A DNA stretch of 64,000 nt from Lentisalinibacter sp037382365 (GCA_037382365.1 JARRPZ010000011.1:17475-81474), one strand, 5' to 3'. Positions 16,080 to 25,920 are shown, counted from the stretch's first letter. Notes: a model not told the origin generated them from the letters alone. Program-made: numbers and translations.

Positions 16080-17494
16080 TTGACGCTGCAGATACCTGAC
16101 TTCTCCGCCGCGCGCCTGCTGGTCGCCGGTGACGTGATGCTCGACCAGTACTGGTTCGGTTCCACCGGGCGCATCTCGCCGGAGGCGCCGGTGCCGGTGG
16201 TTCACGTCCGCGACGGCGAGGAGAGGCGGCGAACGTCGCGGTCAACCTGTCCGGGTTGGGCGTGCGGACCTCCCTGGTGGGCGTCGTCGGCGCGGACGAG
16301 GATGCATCGCGTCTGGCAGCCCTGCTCGATGCCCGTGGCATCGACTGCCGCTTCGCCGTTTCCGCAGGGTCACCCACCATCACGAAGCTGCGGGTCTTAT
16401 CCCGCGGTCAGCAGTTGATCCGCCTCGATCGGGAAGAGTCGCAGCCGGCGGGGAGCGTCTCGATCCGCGAACCGTTCGAGGCAGCCCTCGAGGCGAGCGA
16501 TCTCGTCATCCTGTCCGACTACGCCAAGGGCGCGCTGCACGAGGTCGGCCTCCTGATCGCTGCTGCACGCGAAGCCGGTGTGCCGGTGCTGGTCGACCCG
16601 AAGGGCCGCGACTTCGATCGCTACCGGGGTGCGGCGCTGCTGACGCCGAACCAGGCGGAATTCGAAGCGGTCGCAGGGGTCCCACGCGACGACGATGATC
16701 TGCTCGCGCGAGCCCGACGCATGATCGACGACCTGGACCTGGGGGCGCTCGTGGTCACACGCAGCGAGAAGGGTATGCTGGTCGTCGAGCGCGACGGCGA
16801 GGCGCGGTTCCTCTCCACCGAAGCCCGGGAAGTCTTCGATGTCACCGGTGCCGGTGATACGGTGATCGCGACCCTGGGGGCTGCGCTCGCTGCGGGGCAG
16901 TCGCCGGGCGACGCGGCGGCGCTCGCGAATCTGGCGGCCGGACTCGTGGTGCGCAAGATCGGCGTGGCGGGAGTGACTCCCTCCGAACTCAGGGTGGCAC
17001 TGCACCAGCGGGGGAAGGGTGGCCGGGGACTCGTCGACGAGTCCGCGCTCCTCGAGTTCACTGCCGAGGCGCGGAGCAGGGGCGAGCGCATCGTCATGAC
17101 CAACGGCTGCTTCGATATCCTGCACGCCGGACATGTCACCTACCTGGAGGAGGCGAAGACCCTCGGCGACCGACTGATCGTCGCGGTCAACACGGACGAG
17201 TCCGTGCGCCGGCTGAAAGGCGAGGGTCGGCCGGTAAACCCGGTGGAGGATCGGATGGCGGTGCTGGCGGGACTGGCGGCCGTGGACTGGGTAGTGCCGT
17301 TCCCGGAAGAGACGCCGGCGCGCCTGATCGAGGCGGTCCTCCCCGATGTCCTCGTGAAAGGCGGAGACTACAGGCCGGACGAGATCGCGGGCGGTCCGGC
17401 AGTGCTGGCCGCGGGCGGCGAAGTGCGCGTGCTGGCTTTCCGGGAAGGCCGTTCGAGCTCGCACATCATCGAGACCATACGCAGCCTGCCCTGA
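16080..17494 (+). pseudogene. hldE: Bifunctional heptose-7-phosphate kinase/heptose-1-phosphate adenylyltransferase HldE, frame-disrupted
   Basis: HldE makes ADP-heptose for the LPS inner core. The reading frame from TTG 16080 gives the normal N-terminus (LLVAGDVMLDQYWFG, then RISPEAPVPV) to Glu47-Glu48 at 16218-16223. After two extra bases the homology continues in another frame with AANVAVNLSGLG to the stop at 17494. The family has Arg-x-Gly-Gly between these points, so about 10 nt are missing from the substrate-binding GGAANVA motif. The rest is intact: the PfkB ATP signature (DVTGAGDT) and the cytidylyltransferase-like domain (TNGCFDILHAGH). waaA follows 16 bp later. Either an assembly error or a real loss; the clean flanks favour error. 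Confidence 0.85.
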
Positions 17495-17510
17495 GCCAGG
17501 AGGCCCCACG

Positions 17511-18794
17511 GTGAGGTTCGTCTACCAGCTGCTGGTCTATCTCGCGACTCCGTTCGTATTCCTCTTCTGGGTCTGGCGGGGGTTTACACGGAAGGGCTAC
17601 CACGATCGGCTCGGGCAGCGATTCGGTTTCGGATTGCCGGACATCCCGGGCGGCTCGGTGTGGGTGCACGCAGTCTCTGTCGGGGAAGTGCAGGCGGCGG
17701 CACCGCTGATCAAGGCGCTGAAGGAGCGTTTCCCCGAGCTCGCAGTCGTCGTCACGACGGTCACCCCCACCGGTGCCGAGCGGGTGGAGCGCCTGTTCGG
17801 CAGCGAGGTCACGCACTGCTTCGCGCCTTTCGAAACGCCGGGAGCGGTGCGGCGCTTCTTCGATCGGATCAGACCCCGTATCGCAGTCATCGTCGAGACG
17901 GAACTCTGGCCAAACCTGTATGCCGAATGCGGCCGTCGCCAGGTGCCCCTGGTGCTCGCCAGCGCCCGCATCTCGCCGCGCTCAGTGGCCCGCTACAGGC
18001 ATCTGACACCCTTGTTCCGGGAAGCGTTGTCCCACGGCATCGTGATCGGCGCCCAGAGCGAACAGGATGCGGAGCGTTTCAGGGATCTCGGGGCCGCGCC
18101 GGCGCGCACGTTCGTCACCGGCAATATCAAGTTCGATGTCGAGATCGACGAGACCCTCGGCGGTCGCGGCCGGGCATTCGCGGCGGAGCATTTCCCGGGC
18201 CGCAGCGTGTGGATCGCGGCGAGCACGCATGCGGGAGAGGAGGAGATCGTACTCGCCGCCCACCGCCGGCTGCTGGAGCATGTACCGGATGCGCTGCTCG
18301 TTCTGGTACCGCGGCACCCGGAGCGATTCGGGGCGGTGGGCGAGCTGGTGGCACAACAGGGATTCGATTGCGTCACGCGGACGAGCGGCGAGCGCTGCCG
18401 GGAGGACACGGCGGTGTTCCTCGGTGACACCATGGGCGAGCTGCCCCTCTTCTACGCGGCTTCCGATATCGCTTTCGTGGCCGGCAGCCTGGTGCCGATC
18501 GGGGGGCACAATCTCCTCGAGCCGGCGGCGGTGGGATTACCGATCCTCACCGGCCCCCACCTGTTCAACGCGGAGGACATCGCGGAGATGTTCGTGGAGC
18601 AGGGGGCGTGTCGCATCGTCGAGAACGAGGAGGGTCTGGCGCTCGCCCTGGCTGAATTGTTCGCCGATGAAAGCCTGCGCCGGGACATGGGTGAACGGGC
18701 CCGCCAGCTGTTGCTGGATAATCGCGGTGCGCTGCGTCGCCTGCTCGATCTGCTGGAACCTCTGACGCTGACGGATGGCTGCGAAAGCCGCTGA
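17511..18794 (+). CDS. waaA: 3-deoxy-D-manno-octulosonic acid (Kdo) transferase WaaA
   Basis: 427 residues. WaaA transfers Kdo from CMP-Kdo to lipid A precursor on the inner face of the cytoplasmic membrane. The N-terminal hydrophobic helix (about 4-22) anchors it. HAVSVGEVQ carries the catalytic base Glu59, and ETELWPN plus SARIS follow. The C-terminal GT-B half contains LGDTMGELPLFYAASDIAFVAGSL (read in parts) and GGHNLLEPAA. GTG at 17511 is preceded by CAGGAGG. Transcribed with hldE, so two inner-core steps are coupled. It converges with tolC with 5 bp between the stops. Confidence 0.95.
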   Translation: MRFVYQLLVYLATPFVFLFWVWRGFTRKGYHDRLGQRFGFGLPDIPGGSVWVHAVSVGEVQAAAPLIKALKERFPELAVVVTTVTPTGAERVERLFGSEVTHCFAPFETPGAVRRFFDRIRPRIAVIVETELWPNLYAECGRRQVPLVLASARISPRSVARYRHLTPLFREALSHGIVIGAQSEQDAERFRDLGAAPARTFVTGNIKFDVEIDETLGGRGRAFAAEHFPGRSVWIAASTHAGEEEIVLAAHRRLLEHVPDALLVLVPRHPERFGAVGELVAQQGFDCVTRTSGERCREDTAVFLGDTMGELPLFYAASDIAFVAGSLVPIGGHNLLEPAAVGLPILTGPHLFNAEDIAEMFVEQGACRIVENEEGLALALAELFADESLRRDMGERARQLLLDNRGALRRLLDLLEPLTLTDGCESR

Positions 18795-18799
18795 CCCGT

Positions 18800-20242
18800 C
18801 TAGCGGTACTTCTCCAGTTCCTTCAGCACCGACGGCGCCACGATCGTATTCTCGGACCGGGGCACGAGGATGGCTTCGATCTGCTCAAGATCCTGGATAC
18901 GCAGCGTCCCGGCGGCCTGCTTCAGTCGCAGCATGTTCAGCAGGTAGTCGTAGCGCGAGCGACGGTATTCGGTGAGTGCTCTCAATACCTGCTGCTGGGC
19001 CTGAAGAACATCGACCGTCGTACGGGTACCGACCTCGAAACCGGCCTCGGTCGCCTCGAGAGCCGTTCGCGCAGACGATACCGCCTGGCGCAGTGCCTTC
19101 ACCCGGGAGATTTCGGCGATCACGCCAAGGTACGCGTCCCGTGCCTGACGTTCCGTCTCCCGGGCGACCCGCTGCAATTGTTCGCGGGCGGCCCGGTGGA
19201 GATAGACCGCTTCGCGGACTTCGGCCGATGTCCGTCCGCCGGAGAAGATCGGCACGCGCACTTCGAGCGCGATGCTGTCGGAGGTCTGGTCGTTGAAGAC
19301 GTCGTTGAAAGGACCCCCCTGGTTCGAGCGCTCCAGTTCCCGATCGAAATCGCTGCGGCTCGCCACGAGATCCAGTGTCGGGTAATGGCCGGAACGTCGC
19401 GAATCGATCTCCTGGCTGGCGATCTCGGCATTCAGACGGGAGGCGACGAGCGACAGATTCTGCTCCAGGGCGGTGTCCACCCAGGCATCTTCTTCGACCG
19501 GATCCGGCGTCTCGAGACTGAGCTCCTCGCCGGGCGTTTCCAGGTCCTTCAGGTACTCGCCCGTGATCTCCCGCAGACCCTCCCGCGCCGTTGCGAGAGC
19601 GCGTTTGGCCGCGATCTCGTCCGCGACTGCCTGATCGTAAGCGGCCTGGGCTTCCTGGACGTCGGTAATCGCGATCAGTCCGACCTCGAAGCGTTGCTTG
19701 GCCTGCTCCAGCTGCCGCGCGATGGCCAGCTTGCTGACCTCGGTCGCCTCGAGCGTGTCCTCTGCGGCCAGTACCTCGAAGTAGCGGGTGGCGACCCGCA
19801 GTATCAGGTCCTGCTGGGCCGCTTCGAAATCGGCCTCGGCACGAGCCACGCGCTTGCCGGCCTGCTTGAGACCGACGTACTGATCCCAGCGGAAGACCGT
19901 CTGGCGCAGTTCGATCTGCCACTGTGTCGTCTCGATATCCTTGTCCTCGAACTCGCTGGTCACGGTGACGATCTCACCCCCCGGCGTCACCTGCTGGAAT
20001 GCCGAGGCGCCGTCGGCCTTTCCCCTGCTCTCACTCGCGGAAGCATTCAGTTGTGGCAGCAGGAGACCGCGTGCCTGAGGAACCAGCGTCTCGGCTGCCA
20101 GCCGGTTCGCCTCCGCTTCCCGGATCAGGGGGTCGCTCTGCAGGGCCCGCTGGTAGACCTCCAGCAGCGACTCCCCCTGTGCAGGGAGAGCGGTCGCCAG
20201 CGCGGCGATCGGCACCAGGACGGCGAATTTGCGGATATCCAT
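18800..20242 (-). CDS. tolC: TolC family outer-membrane channel protein
   Basis: 480 residues. Signal peptide of about 23 residues (ALPAQGES near the cleavage), then SLLEVYQRALQSDPLIREAEA, the typical N-terminal start of outer-membrane efflux proteins. The two structural repeats of long heptad-rich helices are visible (about 25-215 and 235-450), with the ELRQTVFRWDQY strand region between helices. It forms the trimeric outer-membrane and periplasmic tunnel used by tripartite pumps and type I secretion. Neighbours upstream on the same strand are a rhodanese and a Pcm-like methyltransferase, a grouping seen in other gammaproteobacteria. Confidence 0.92.
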   Translation of the reverse strand: MDIRKFAVLVPIAALATALPAQGESLLEVYQRALQSDPLIREAEANRLAAETLVPQARGLLLPQLNASASESRGKADGASAFQQVTPGGEIVTVTSEFEDKDIETTQWQIELRQTVFRWDQYVGLKQAGKRVARAEADFEAAQQDLILRVATRYFEVLAAEDTLEATEVSKLAIARQLEQAKQRFEVGLIAITDVQEAQAAYDQAVADEIAAKRALATAREGLREITGEYLKDLETPGEELSLETPDPVEEDAWVDTALEQNLSLVASRLNAEIASQEIDSRRSGHYPTLDLVASRSDFDRELERSNQGGPFNDVFNDQTSDSIALEVRVPIFSGGRTSAEVREAVYLHRAAREQLQRVARETERQARDAYLGVIAEISRVKALRQAVSSARTALEATEAGFEVGTRTTVDVLQAQQQVLRALTEYRRSRYDYLLNMLRLKQAAGTLRIQDLEQIEAILVPRSENTIVAPSVLKELEKYR

Positions 20243-20320
20243 AACTGTCCTTCTATCATCGGTTTGGCAGCCGGGTGTTTTAGTTAGCTATATCACTATA
20301 GCAGCGGCGGCGACCGCCAC

Positions 20321-20644
20321 TCAATAGCGCGGGAGCGACGAATCCACCTCCACCGCCCAGGCATCGATGCCGCCGGTCACGTTGGCGACTCGCTCGAATC
20401 CCAGTCGACAGAGGTAGCCGGCGACCCGCAAGCTGCGCATGCCGCTGTGGCAGAGTACGGCGATCGGTCTTCGCCGGTCCAGTTCGGCGTGTCGCATCGG
20501 TATCTCCGCCATCGGAATCGCCATGGCCTGTTCGAGCGACACGATACCCAACTCCCAGGGTTCGCGGACATCCAGGATCTGCCACGGTTCGCCTTCGCGC
20601 ACGAGGGTCGCGAGTTCTGCAGGTGTGATCTCGTCGATCTTCAT
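20321..20644 (-). CDS. Rhodanese-like sulfurtransferase
   Basis: 107 residues, a single rhodanese domain. LDVREPWE (about 24-31) and the active-site loop CHSGMRS, with Cys in a six-residue loop, indicate a sulfur-binding rhodanese of the GlpE/PspE size class. The carboxyl-terminal GGIDAWA is standard. It could move sulfane sulfur from thiosulfate or a persulfide carrier to an acceptor in the cytoplasm; there is no export signal. It lies between tolC and the Pcm-like gene. Confidence 0.88.
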   Translation of the reverse strand: MKIDEITPAELATLVREGEPWQILDVREPWELGIVSLEQAMAIPMAEIPMRHAELDRRRPIAVLCHSGMRSLRVAGYLCRLGFERVANVTGGIDAWAVEVDSSLPRY

Positions 20645-20677
20645 GATGCCAGGCCCCCGGCGGATCGCCGGCGCCGG

Positions 20678-21328
20678 TCAGAACCGGAACTCAGATGGTC
20701 GTGCGGCATTGCGTAGCGGGTTCAACACCGTTTCGAAAAGGCTCTCCCGGCTCCACTCGTTCTCTCCGGACCGGGTCACGAGCAGGGCCTCCATCACGGG
20801 CGGTTCACCGACCACGAGGAACAGGCGGCCGTCGATGGCGAGGGCGTCGGCAAAGCGTTGTTCGAAGACCGGCACGGAGCCGGTGACCGCGACAGCGTCG
20901 AACTCACCGGCCGGGAGCGCCTGCATCGCATCCATGGTGACGAGTTCCGTGTTCACGATATCCAGTTCCCTCAGCTTATCGCTCGCCGTCGCCACAAAAT
21001 CCGAGTGGCAGTCGATACTGACGACGTGCTCCCCTAGCCTGGCCAGGCAGGCGGTCAGGAATCCCGTGCCCGTGCCGATCTCGAGAATGCGATCACCGGC
21101 CTCGATCTCGAGAGACTGCAGCAGACGACCCTCGACCTTCGGAGCCATCATGTTCTCCCCGTGTGCCAGCGGGATCTCGGTATCGGCGAAGGCGAGCTGC
21201 TGCCACTGCGCCGGCACGAAGTGTTCGCGGGGAACCTCGCCGAGGACACGCAGCACCTGCGGCTGCAGTACGTCCCAGGCGCGGACCTGCTGATCGATCA
21301 TCTGTTCGCGGGCGCTGTCGAAGTTCAT
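20678..21328 (-). CDS. Protein-L-isoaspartate O-methyltransferase family protein (Pcm-like)
   Basis: 216 residues. The SAM-binding motif LEIGTGTGFLTACLARL near 77-93 and overall length match Pcm, which methylates isoaspartyl residues for protein repair. However, the catalytic GQTISQP segment of classical Pcm reads GENMMAP here (about 58-64). This is typical of the tolC-linked subgroup and makes the repair activity uncertain. The ATG at 21328 gives MNFDSAREQMIDQQVRAWD, the usual subgroup N-terminus; upstream in-frame codons add 24 unrelated residues. It is divergent from the GGDEF-EAL gene across a 228-bp spacer. Confidence 0.82.
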   Translation of the reverse strand: MNFDSAREQMIDQQVRAWDVLQPQVLRVLGEVPREHFVPAQWQQLAFADTEIPLAHGENMMAPKVEGRLLQSLEIEAGDRILEIGTGTGFLTACLARLGEHVVSIDCHSDFVATASDKLRELDIVNTELVTMDAMQALPAGEFDAVAVTGSVPVFEQRFADALAIDGRLFLVVGEPPVMEALLVTRSGENEWSRESLFETVLNPLRNAARPSEFRF

Positions 21329-21437
21329 CCGGTCGGCTCGGTCGAGGTTGTCGAGGCAGGAAACGCCCGTGAGATTACGGAGTTTACAGAACGCTGACAA
21401 GGATGCGCGGAAGCCGATTGTCCGGCGTTATGGTTAA

Positions 21438-21467
21438 TTGGTCGGTCAGCCCGCTGCCGTTTAGGCT
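21438..21467 (+). promoter_or_regulatory. Possible sigma-70 promoter of the GGDEF-EAL gene
   Basis: TTGGTC (21438-21443) and TAGGCT (21462-21467) are separated by 18 bp in the 228-bp spacer between the Pcm-like gene and the GGDEF-EAL gene. The match is only moderate; no other feature was recognised in this spacer. Confidence 0.3.
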
Positions 21468-21556
21468 ATGCTACTCGGTGGCAGAGTCTAGGCTCTTGAA
21501 AGAACAAGAATTTTAATGACTTCCGATGCCCGTATTCAGGGATTGACGAGCGAAAC

Positions 21557-23869
21557 ATGCCATCAACCGCGCTGATCGCTGCCGTTGCCGTTCTGGCACC
21601 GGCCGTGCTGGTCCTGCTCGTGCTCGTCCTCGTTCTGCGAAGGCGCCACACGGAACGCCTGCACAGGCTGAACGAAGAGGTGATCGAGGTGGCCGCGGAT
21701 GCTGCGGTGGGACGTCGTCTGAGCCCGGCCGATGATCCGCTGCTCGCCCCTCTCGGGCGATCCCTGAACGGCCTCTTCGAAGCGATGGCCGAGAAGGACG
21801 AGGCCGCGTTCGAATCCGAGCGCATGCTCCGTCGGCTGGTCCGCACGATGCCGGAGGTGGTCCTGCTACACGACGACCGGGTGCATCTCGCCAACGATGC
21901 AGCCGGTCGTCTGATCGGTCTCGAACCCGAAAAGCTCGAAGGTCGCCCGGTGAGCGATCTCGTGCGACCGGCTTTCCGGGCGCTGTTCCGTCGCATGGTC
22001 ACGCGTCTGCTGGCCGGTGAGATCGGACCGCAGCGTCTCGAGATGCAGCTCATCAATGGTGACGAACAGGGGCTCTGGGTGGAGGCGGGCATGACGGTCG
22101 TCACCCGGGAGGGTCGGCCTCTGGTACTCACGATCGCGCGGGACATCAGCCACCGGCGCGATGCGACATCTTCTTTGTTCGGAGATCAGAGCCAGGTTGC
22201 CGCCGTACTCGAATCCATCGGTTATGGCGTCATCACGACGGATACGCGCGGCCACGTCGAGTACATGAACCGGGAGGCGGAACTCCTCACCGGACACGAC
22301 GCAGAGGATTCCCGCGGGCAGCCGTTCGCGGAGGTCATGCAGCTCATCGACGAACTGGACAAGCGCTCGCTCGGCGATCCCGTGGAACGGTGTCTGTCCA
22401 TGCGGCAGCGGGTCAACATGGGGAGGCGCGCCCTGATGATCGGGCGGGACGACGAGCACGAGCATTCCGTGGAACTGACCGCGTCGCCGATCCGCAACAG
22501 CGAGGGCGGTATCGAAGGCGTCGTCGTGCTCTTCCATGATGTGAGCGAGATGCGCGGGCTGACACGCCAGATGAGTTATCAGGCCTCCCATGACGCCCTC
22601 ACCGGCCTGATCAACCGGCGGGAGATGGAACGCCGGCTGGAGGAGGCCGTCGAGAATGCGAAGCGCGAGAAGACCAGCCATATGCTCTGCTACCTGGACC
22701 TCGACCGCTTCAAGGCGGTCAACGATACCTGCGGACACATGGCCGGTGATGCCCTGTTGCGGGAGGTCGCATCGCTGATCAAGGATCAGGTGCGGGACTC
22801 CGATTCCGTGGCGCGGATCGGAGGCGACGAGTTCGCGATGTTGCTGATGGGCTGCCCCCTCGAAAAGGCGCGCCAGATCGCGGGTGACGTCGTACAGGCG
22901 ATCGCCGATCATCGGTTCGTCTGGCAGGAGCGTATATTCACCATCGGCATCAGCATCGGCATCGTCGAGATCGGGGCCGACTCCGGATCGGTCCAGGACA
23001 TGCTGGCGGCGGCGGATTCCGCCTGCTACATGGCCAAGCAGCGAGGCCGCTCCCAGGTCCACGTGTACTCCTCGGCGGACGAAGCCGCGGCCAGGGAACG
23101 GGGCGAGATCCAGTGGCTGAGACGCCTGCAGGACGCATTGGCCAACGGCGGCTTCGTACTGGCGACCCAGCCTATCATCGCGCTGGATGCGAGCGAGGAT
23201 GCCGGCCCGGCCATGGAAGTGCTGCTGCGTTTCCAGGACAGCCAGGGCCGCACCGAGACGCCACGGGATTTCATCCCGGCGGCGGAGCGTTATCGTCTGA
23301 TGCCCCAGATCGACCGCTGGGTGGTCCTGGCCGCGTTCACGGCGATAGCCGCCGGCGACATCCGCGTCCCCGCGGAGCGCAGCTGCATCATCAACCTCTC
23401 GGGGCAGACGCTGGGGGATGCGGACTTCCTCGAATACGTTGTCGAGACGCTCGACCGTACCGGCGTCACGCCGTCGCGGGTCGGTTTCGAGATGACGGAG
23501 GCGGCGCTGATCGGCGAACCCCGCCAGGCCCAGCGCTTCATCGAGGTGCTGCACGGCATGGGCTGTCGTTTCGCGCTGGACGACTTCGGCAGCGGGCTCG
23601 GCGCATTCTCGAATCTGAAGCACCTGCCGGTCGACTACCTGAAGATCGACGGTGCCTTCACCCGTAATCTCGGTCGCGACCCGGTCAATCAGGAGATGGT
23701 CAGTGCGATGATCAAGCTGGCGAAGAAGATGAATTTCATGACCGTGGCCGAGCAGGTCGAAGAGCAGCGAGACTTCGACATGCTGCGCGAGATGGGTGTC
23801 GATTTCGCCCAGGGCTACCTCATCGACCGGCCGCGGCTGCTCGGCGCCGGAAGCGCGGAGCCGGCATAA
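21557..23869 (+). CDS. Membrane-anchored PAS-PAS-GGDEF-EAL cyclic-di-GMP enzyme
   Basis: 770 residues. One N-terminal membrane helix (about 4-26) is followed by two PAS-like sensor domains (about 90-200 and 210-330), a GGDEF domain and an EAL domain. The cyclase signature GGDEF is intact at 422-426. The phosphodiesterase domain reads EVL (554-556) at the EAL position, keeps NLSGQ, FEMTEA, DDFGSG, KIDG and AEQVE, and ends with QGYLIDRP, so both activities are possible. Net direction cannot be predicted. It probably links a redox or ligand signal to biofilm or motility choice. No c-di-GMP effector is adjacent. Confidence 0.9.
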   Translation: MPSTALIAAVAVLAPAVLVLLVLVLVLRRRHTERLHRLNEEVIEVAADAAVGRRLSPADDPLLAPLGRSLNGLFEAMAEKDEAAFESERMLRRLVRTMPEVVLLHDDRVHLANDAAGRLIGLEPEKLEGRPVSDLVRPAFRALFRRMVTRLLAGEIGPQRLEMQLINGDEQGLWVEAGMTVVTREGRPLVLTIARDISHRRDATSSLFGDQSQVAAVLESIGYGVITTDTRGHVEYMNREAELLTGHDAEDSRGQPFAEVMQLIDELDKRSLGDPVERCLSMRQRVNMGRRALMIGRDDEHEHSVELTASPIRNSEGGIEGVVVLFHDVSEMRGLTRQMSYQASHDALTGLINRREMERRLEEAVENAKREKTSHMLCYLDLDRFKAVNDTCGHMAGDALLREVASLIKDQVRDSDSVARIGGDEFAMLLMGCPLEKARQIAGDVVQAIADHRFVWQERIFTIGISIGIVEIGADSGSVQDMLAAADSACYMAKQRGRSQVHVYSSADEAAARERGEIQWLRRLQDALANGGFVLATQPIIALDASEDAGPAMEVLLRFQDSQGRTETPRDFIPAAERYRLMPQIDRWVVLAAFTAIAAGDIRVPAERSCIINLSGQTLGDADFLEYVVETLDRTGVTPSRVGFEMTEAALIGEPRQAQRFIEVLHGMGCRFALDDFGSGLGAFSNLKHLPVDYLKIDGAFTRNLGRDPVNQEMVSAMIKLAKKMNFMTVAEQVEEQRDFDMLREMGVDFAQGYLIDRPRLLGAGSAEPA

Positions 23870-23899
23870 AAAAACCGCCGGATCCGTCGGATCCGGCGG
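23868..23899 (-). terminator. Rho-independent terminator after hppA
   Basis: A perfect 11-bp stem (CCGCCGGATCC at 23875-23885 with GGATCCGGCGG at 23889-23899) and a 3-nt loop. The seven A residues at 23868-23874 become a T7 run in the minus-strand direction, so it mainly ends hppA. Its stem may also stop the convergent GGDEF-EAL transcript. Confidence 0.85.
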
Positions 23900-23923
23900 T
23901 CCTCGATCACAATCCGGCGCGGA

Positions 23924-25920
23924 TCAGAGCAGTGGCACGATCAGCAGGGCCACGATGTTGATGATCTTGATCAGCGGGTTGATGGCCGGGCCCGCCGTGT
24001 CCTTGTACGGATCGCCGACGGTGTCCCCCGTGACGGCCGCTTTGTGGGCCTCGGAGCCCTTGCCGCCGAAGTTGCCGTCCTCTATGTACTTCTTCGCGTT
24101 GTCCCAGGCGCCGCCGCCGGCCGTCATCGAGATGGCGACGAACAGGCCCGTGATGATGGTGCCAAGCAGCATGCCGCCCAGGGCGACCGGTCCGAGGATC
24201 AGGCCGACCACGATCGGCACCAGCACCGGCAACAGGGAGGGGATGACCATCTCCTTGATGGCCGCCCGGGTCAGCATGTCCACGGCCCGCGAATAGTCCG
24301 GCTTCTGCGTGCCTTCCATGATGCCCGGCATCTCCCTGAACTGCCGGCGCACCTCGTTCACGACGGATCCCGCGGCCCGGCCAACGGCCTCCATCGCGAG
24401 TGCCCCGAACAGATAGGGGATGAGACCGCCGATCAGCAGGCCGATGATGACCATATGGTCGGAAAGGTCGAATTCGAACAGCCGGTCGAAATTGGCCTCG
24501 AGCGCATGCGTGTAGTCCGCGAACAGGACGAGCGCGGCCAGGCCGGCCGAGCCGATCGCGTAGCCCTTGGTGACCGCTTTGGTCGTGTTGCCGACCGCGT
24601 CGAGCTGGTCCGTGATGTTGCGCACTTCGGGCTCGAGCTCGGCCATCTCCGCGATGCCGCCCGCGTTATCCGTGATCGGACCGAATGCGTCCAGAGCGAC
24701 GACGATCCCGGTCATGGAAAGCATGGTCGTTGCGGCGATGCCGATGCCGTAGAGGCCCGCCAGCTCATAGGAACTCCAGATACTTGCGCAGACGGCGAGC
24801 ACCGGCCAGGCGGTCGCCTTCATGGAGACACCGAGACCAGCGATGATGTTTGTCGCGTCACCGGTGAGCGAAGGTGCTCGGTACCGGTGTAATACTCCGT
24901 GATCCAGACCAGAAACGCCGTCAGCAGGAGGCCGACGACGGCCGCGCCGAACAGGTTCAAGGCCTGTCCCGTTTCGCCCATCATGATGTTGGTGATGGGA
25001 TAGAATGCCGCGGCGGCCAGTACGCCGGCTGCGATCATGCCTTTGTAGAGCGCGCCCATGATGGAGCCGCTGGCGCCGGCCTTGACGAAGAAAGTGCCGA
25101 TGATCGAAGCGACGATGGACGCGGCGCCCAGGACCAGCGGATAGACCCAGGCGGCCCAGCCCCACTCCGCGTGGAATAGCACACCGAGCAGCATCGTCGC
25201 GATGATCGTCACCGCGTAGGTCTCGAACAGGTCGGCGGCCATGCCGGCGCAGTCGCCCACGTTGTCACCCACGTTGTCCGCGATGACGCCCGGGTTGCGC
25301 GGGTCGTCCTCGGGGATACCGGCCTCGACCTTGCCCACGAGGTCGGCACCGACGTCGGCGCCTTTCGTGAAGATGCCGCCGCCGAGACGCGCGAAGATGG
25401 AGATCAGCGAGCCGCCGAAAGCCAGACCGACGAGCGCCTTGATGGCCTTCTCGCCCTCGATCCCGAAACCGTTCAGCAATGCGTAGTAGCCCGCGACGCC
25501 CAGCAGACCCAGGCCCACGACCAGCAGACCCGTGATGGCGCCGCCGCGGAAGGCGACGTCGAGCGCCGGATTCAGGCCTTTCCGGGCGGCCTCCGCCGTG
25601 CGTACATTGGCCCGTACCGAGACGAACATGCCGATATAGCCCGCGAGCGCGGAGAAAATCGCTCCGATCGCGAAGCCGACCGCCGTCCACCAGTCGAGGG
25701 CGAAGCCGACGACCACGAAGAGCACGACACCGACGATACCGATGGTCGTGTACTGGCGGTTCATGTAGGCGGCCGCGCCTTCCTGGATCGCGGCAGCGAT
25801 CTCCTGCATCCGGTCGTTACCGTCCGATTGTTTCAGTACCCACTGTACCGAGAACAATCCGTACAGGATGGCGAGGGCGCCGGCGCCTATGCAGAGCCAG
25901 AGCGCGAGTTGATACGACAT
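23924..25920 (-). pseudogene. hppA: K+-independent proton-translocating pyrophosphatase HppA, frame-disrupted
   Basis: Integral membrane pump of some 15-16 helices that couples PPi hydrolysis to proton export. The first frame runs from ATG 25920 through the catalytic DNVGDNVGD region to EYYTGTE (about 24877). The second begins at LTGDATNIIAGLG (about 24868) and runs to the stop at 23924. Only 8 bases separate these blocks where family members have about 11 residues (of the type YRPV..SIA.AS), so roughly 25 nt are missing and the frame is lost. GNTTKAVTKG, with Lys at the diagnostic position, marks the K+-independent class. It is downstream of a PPi-dependent phosphofructokinase. Confidence 0.88.

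Noticed and set aside
21866..23623. Long open frame antisense to the GGDEF-EAL gene
   Set aside because: Same reasoning: composition is that of a shadow frame, while the plus strand has intact domain motifs.
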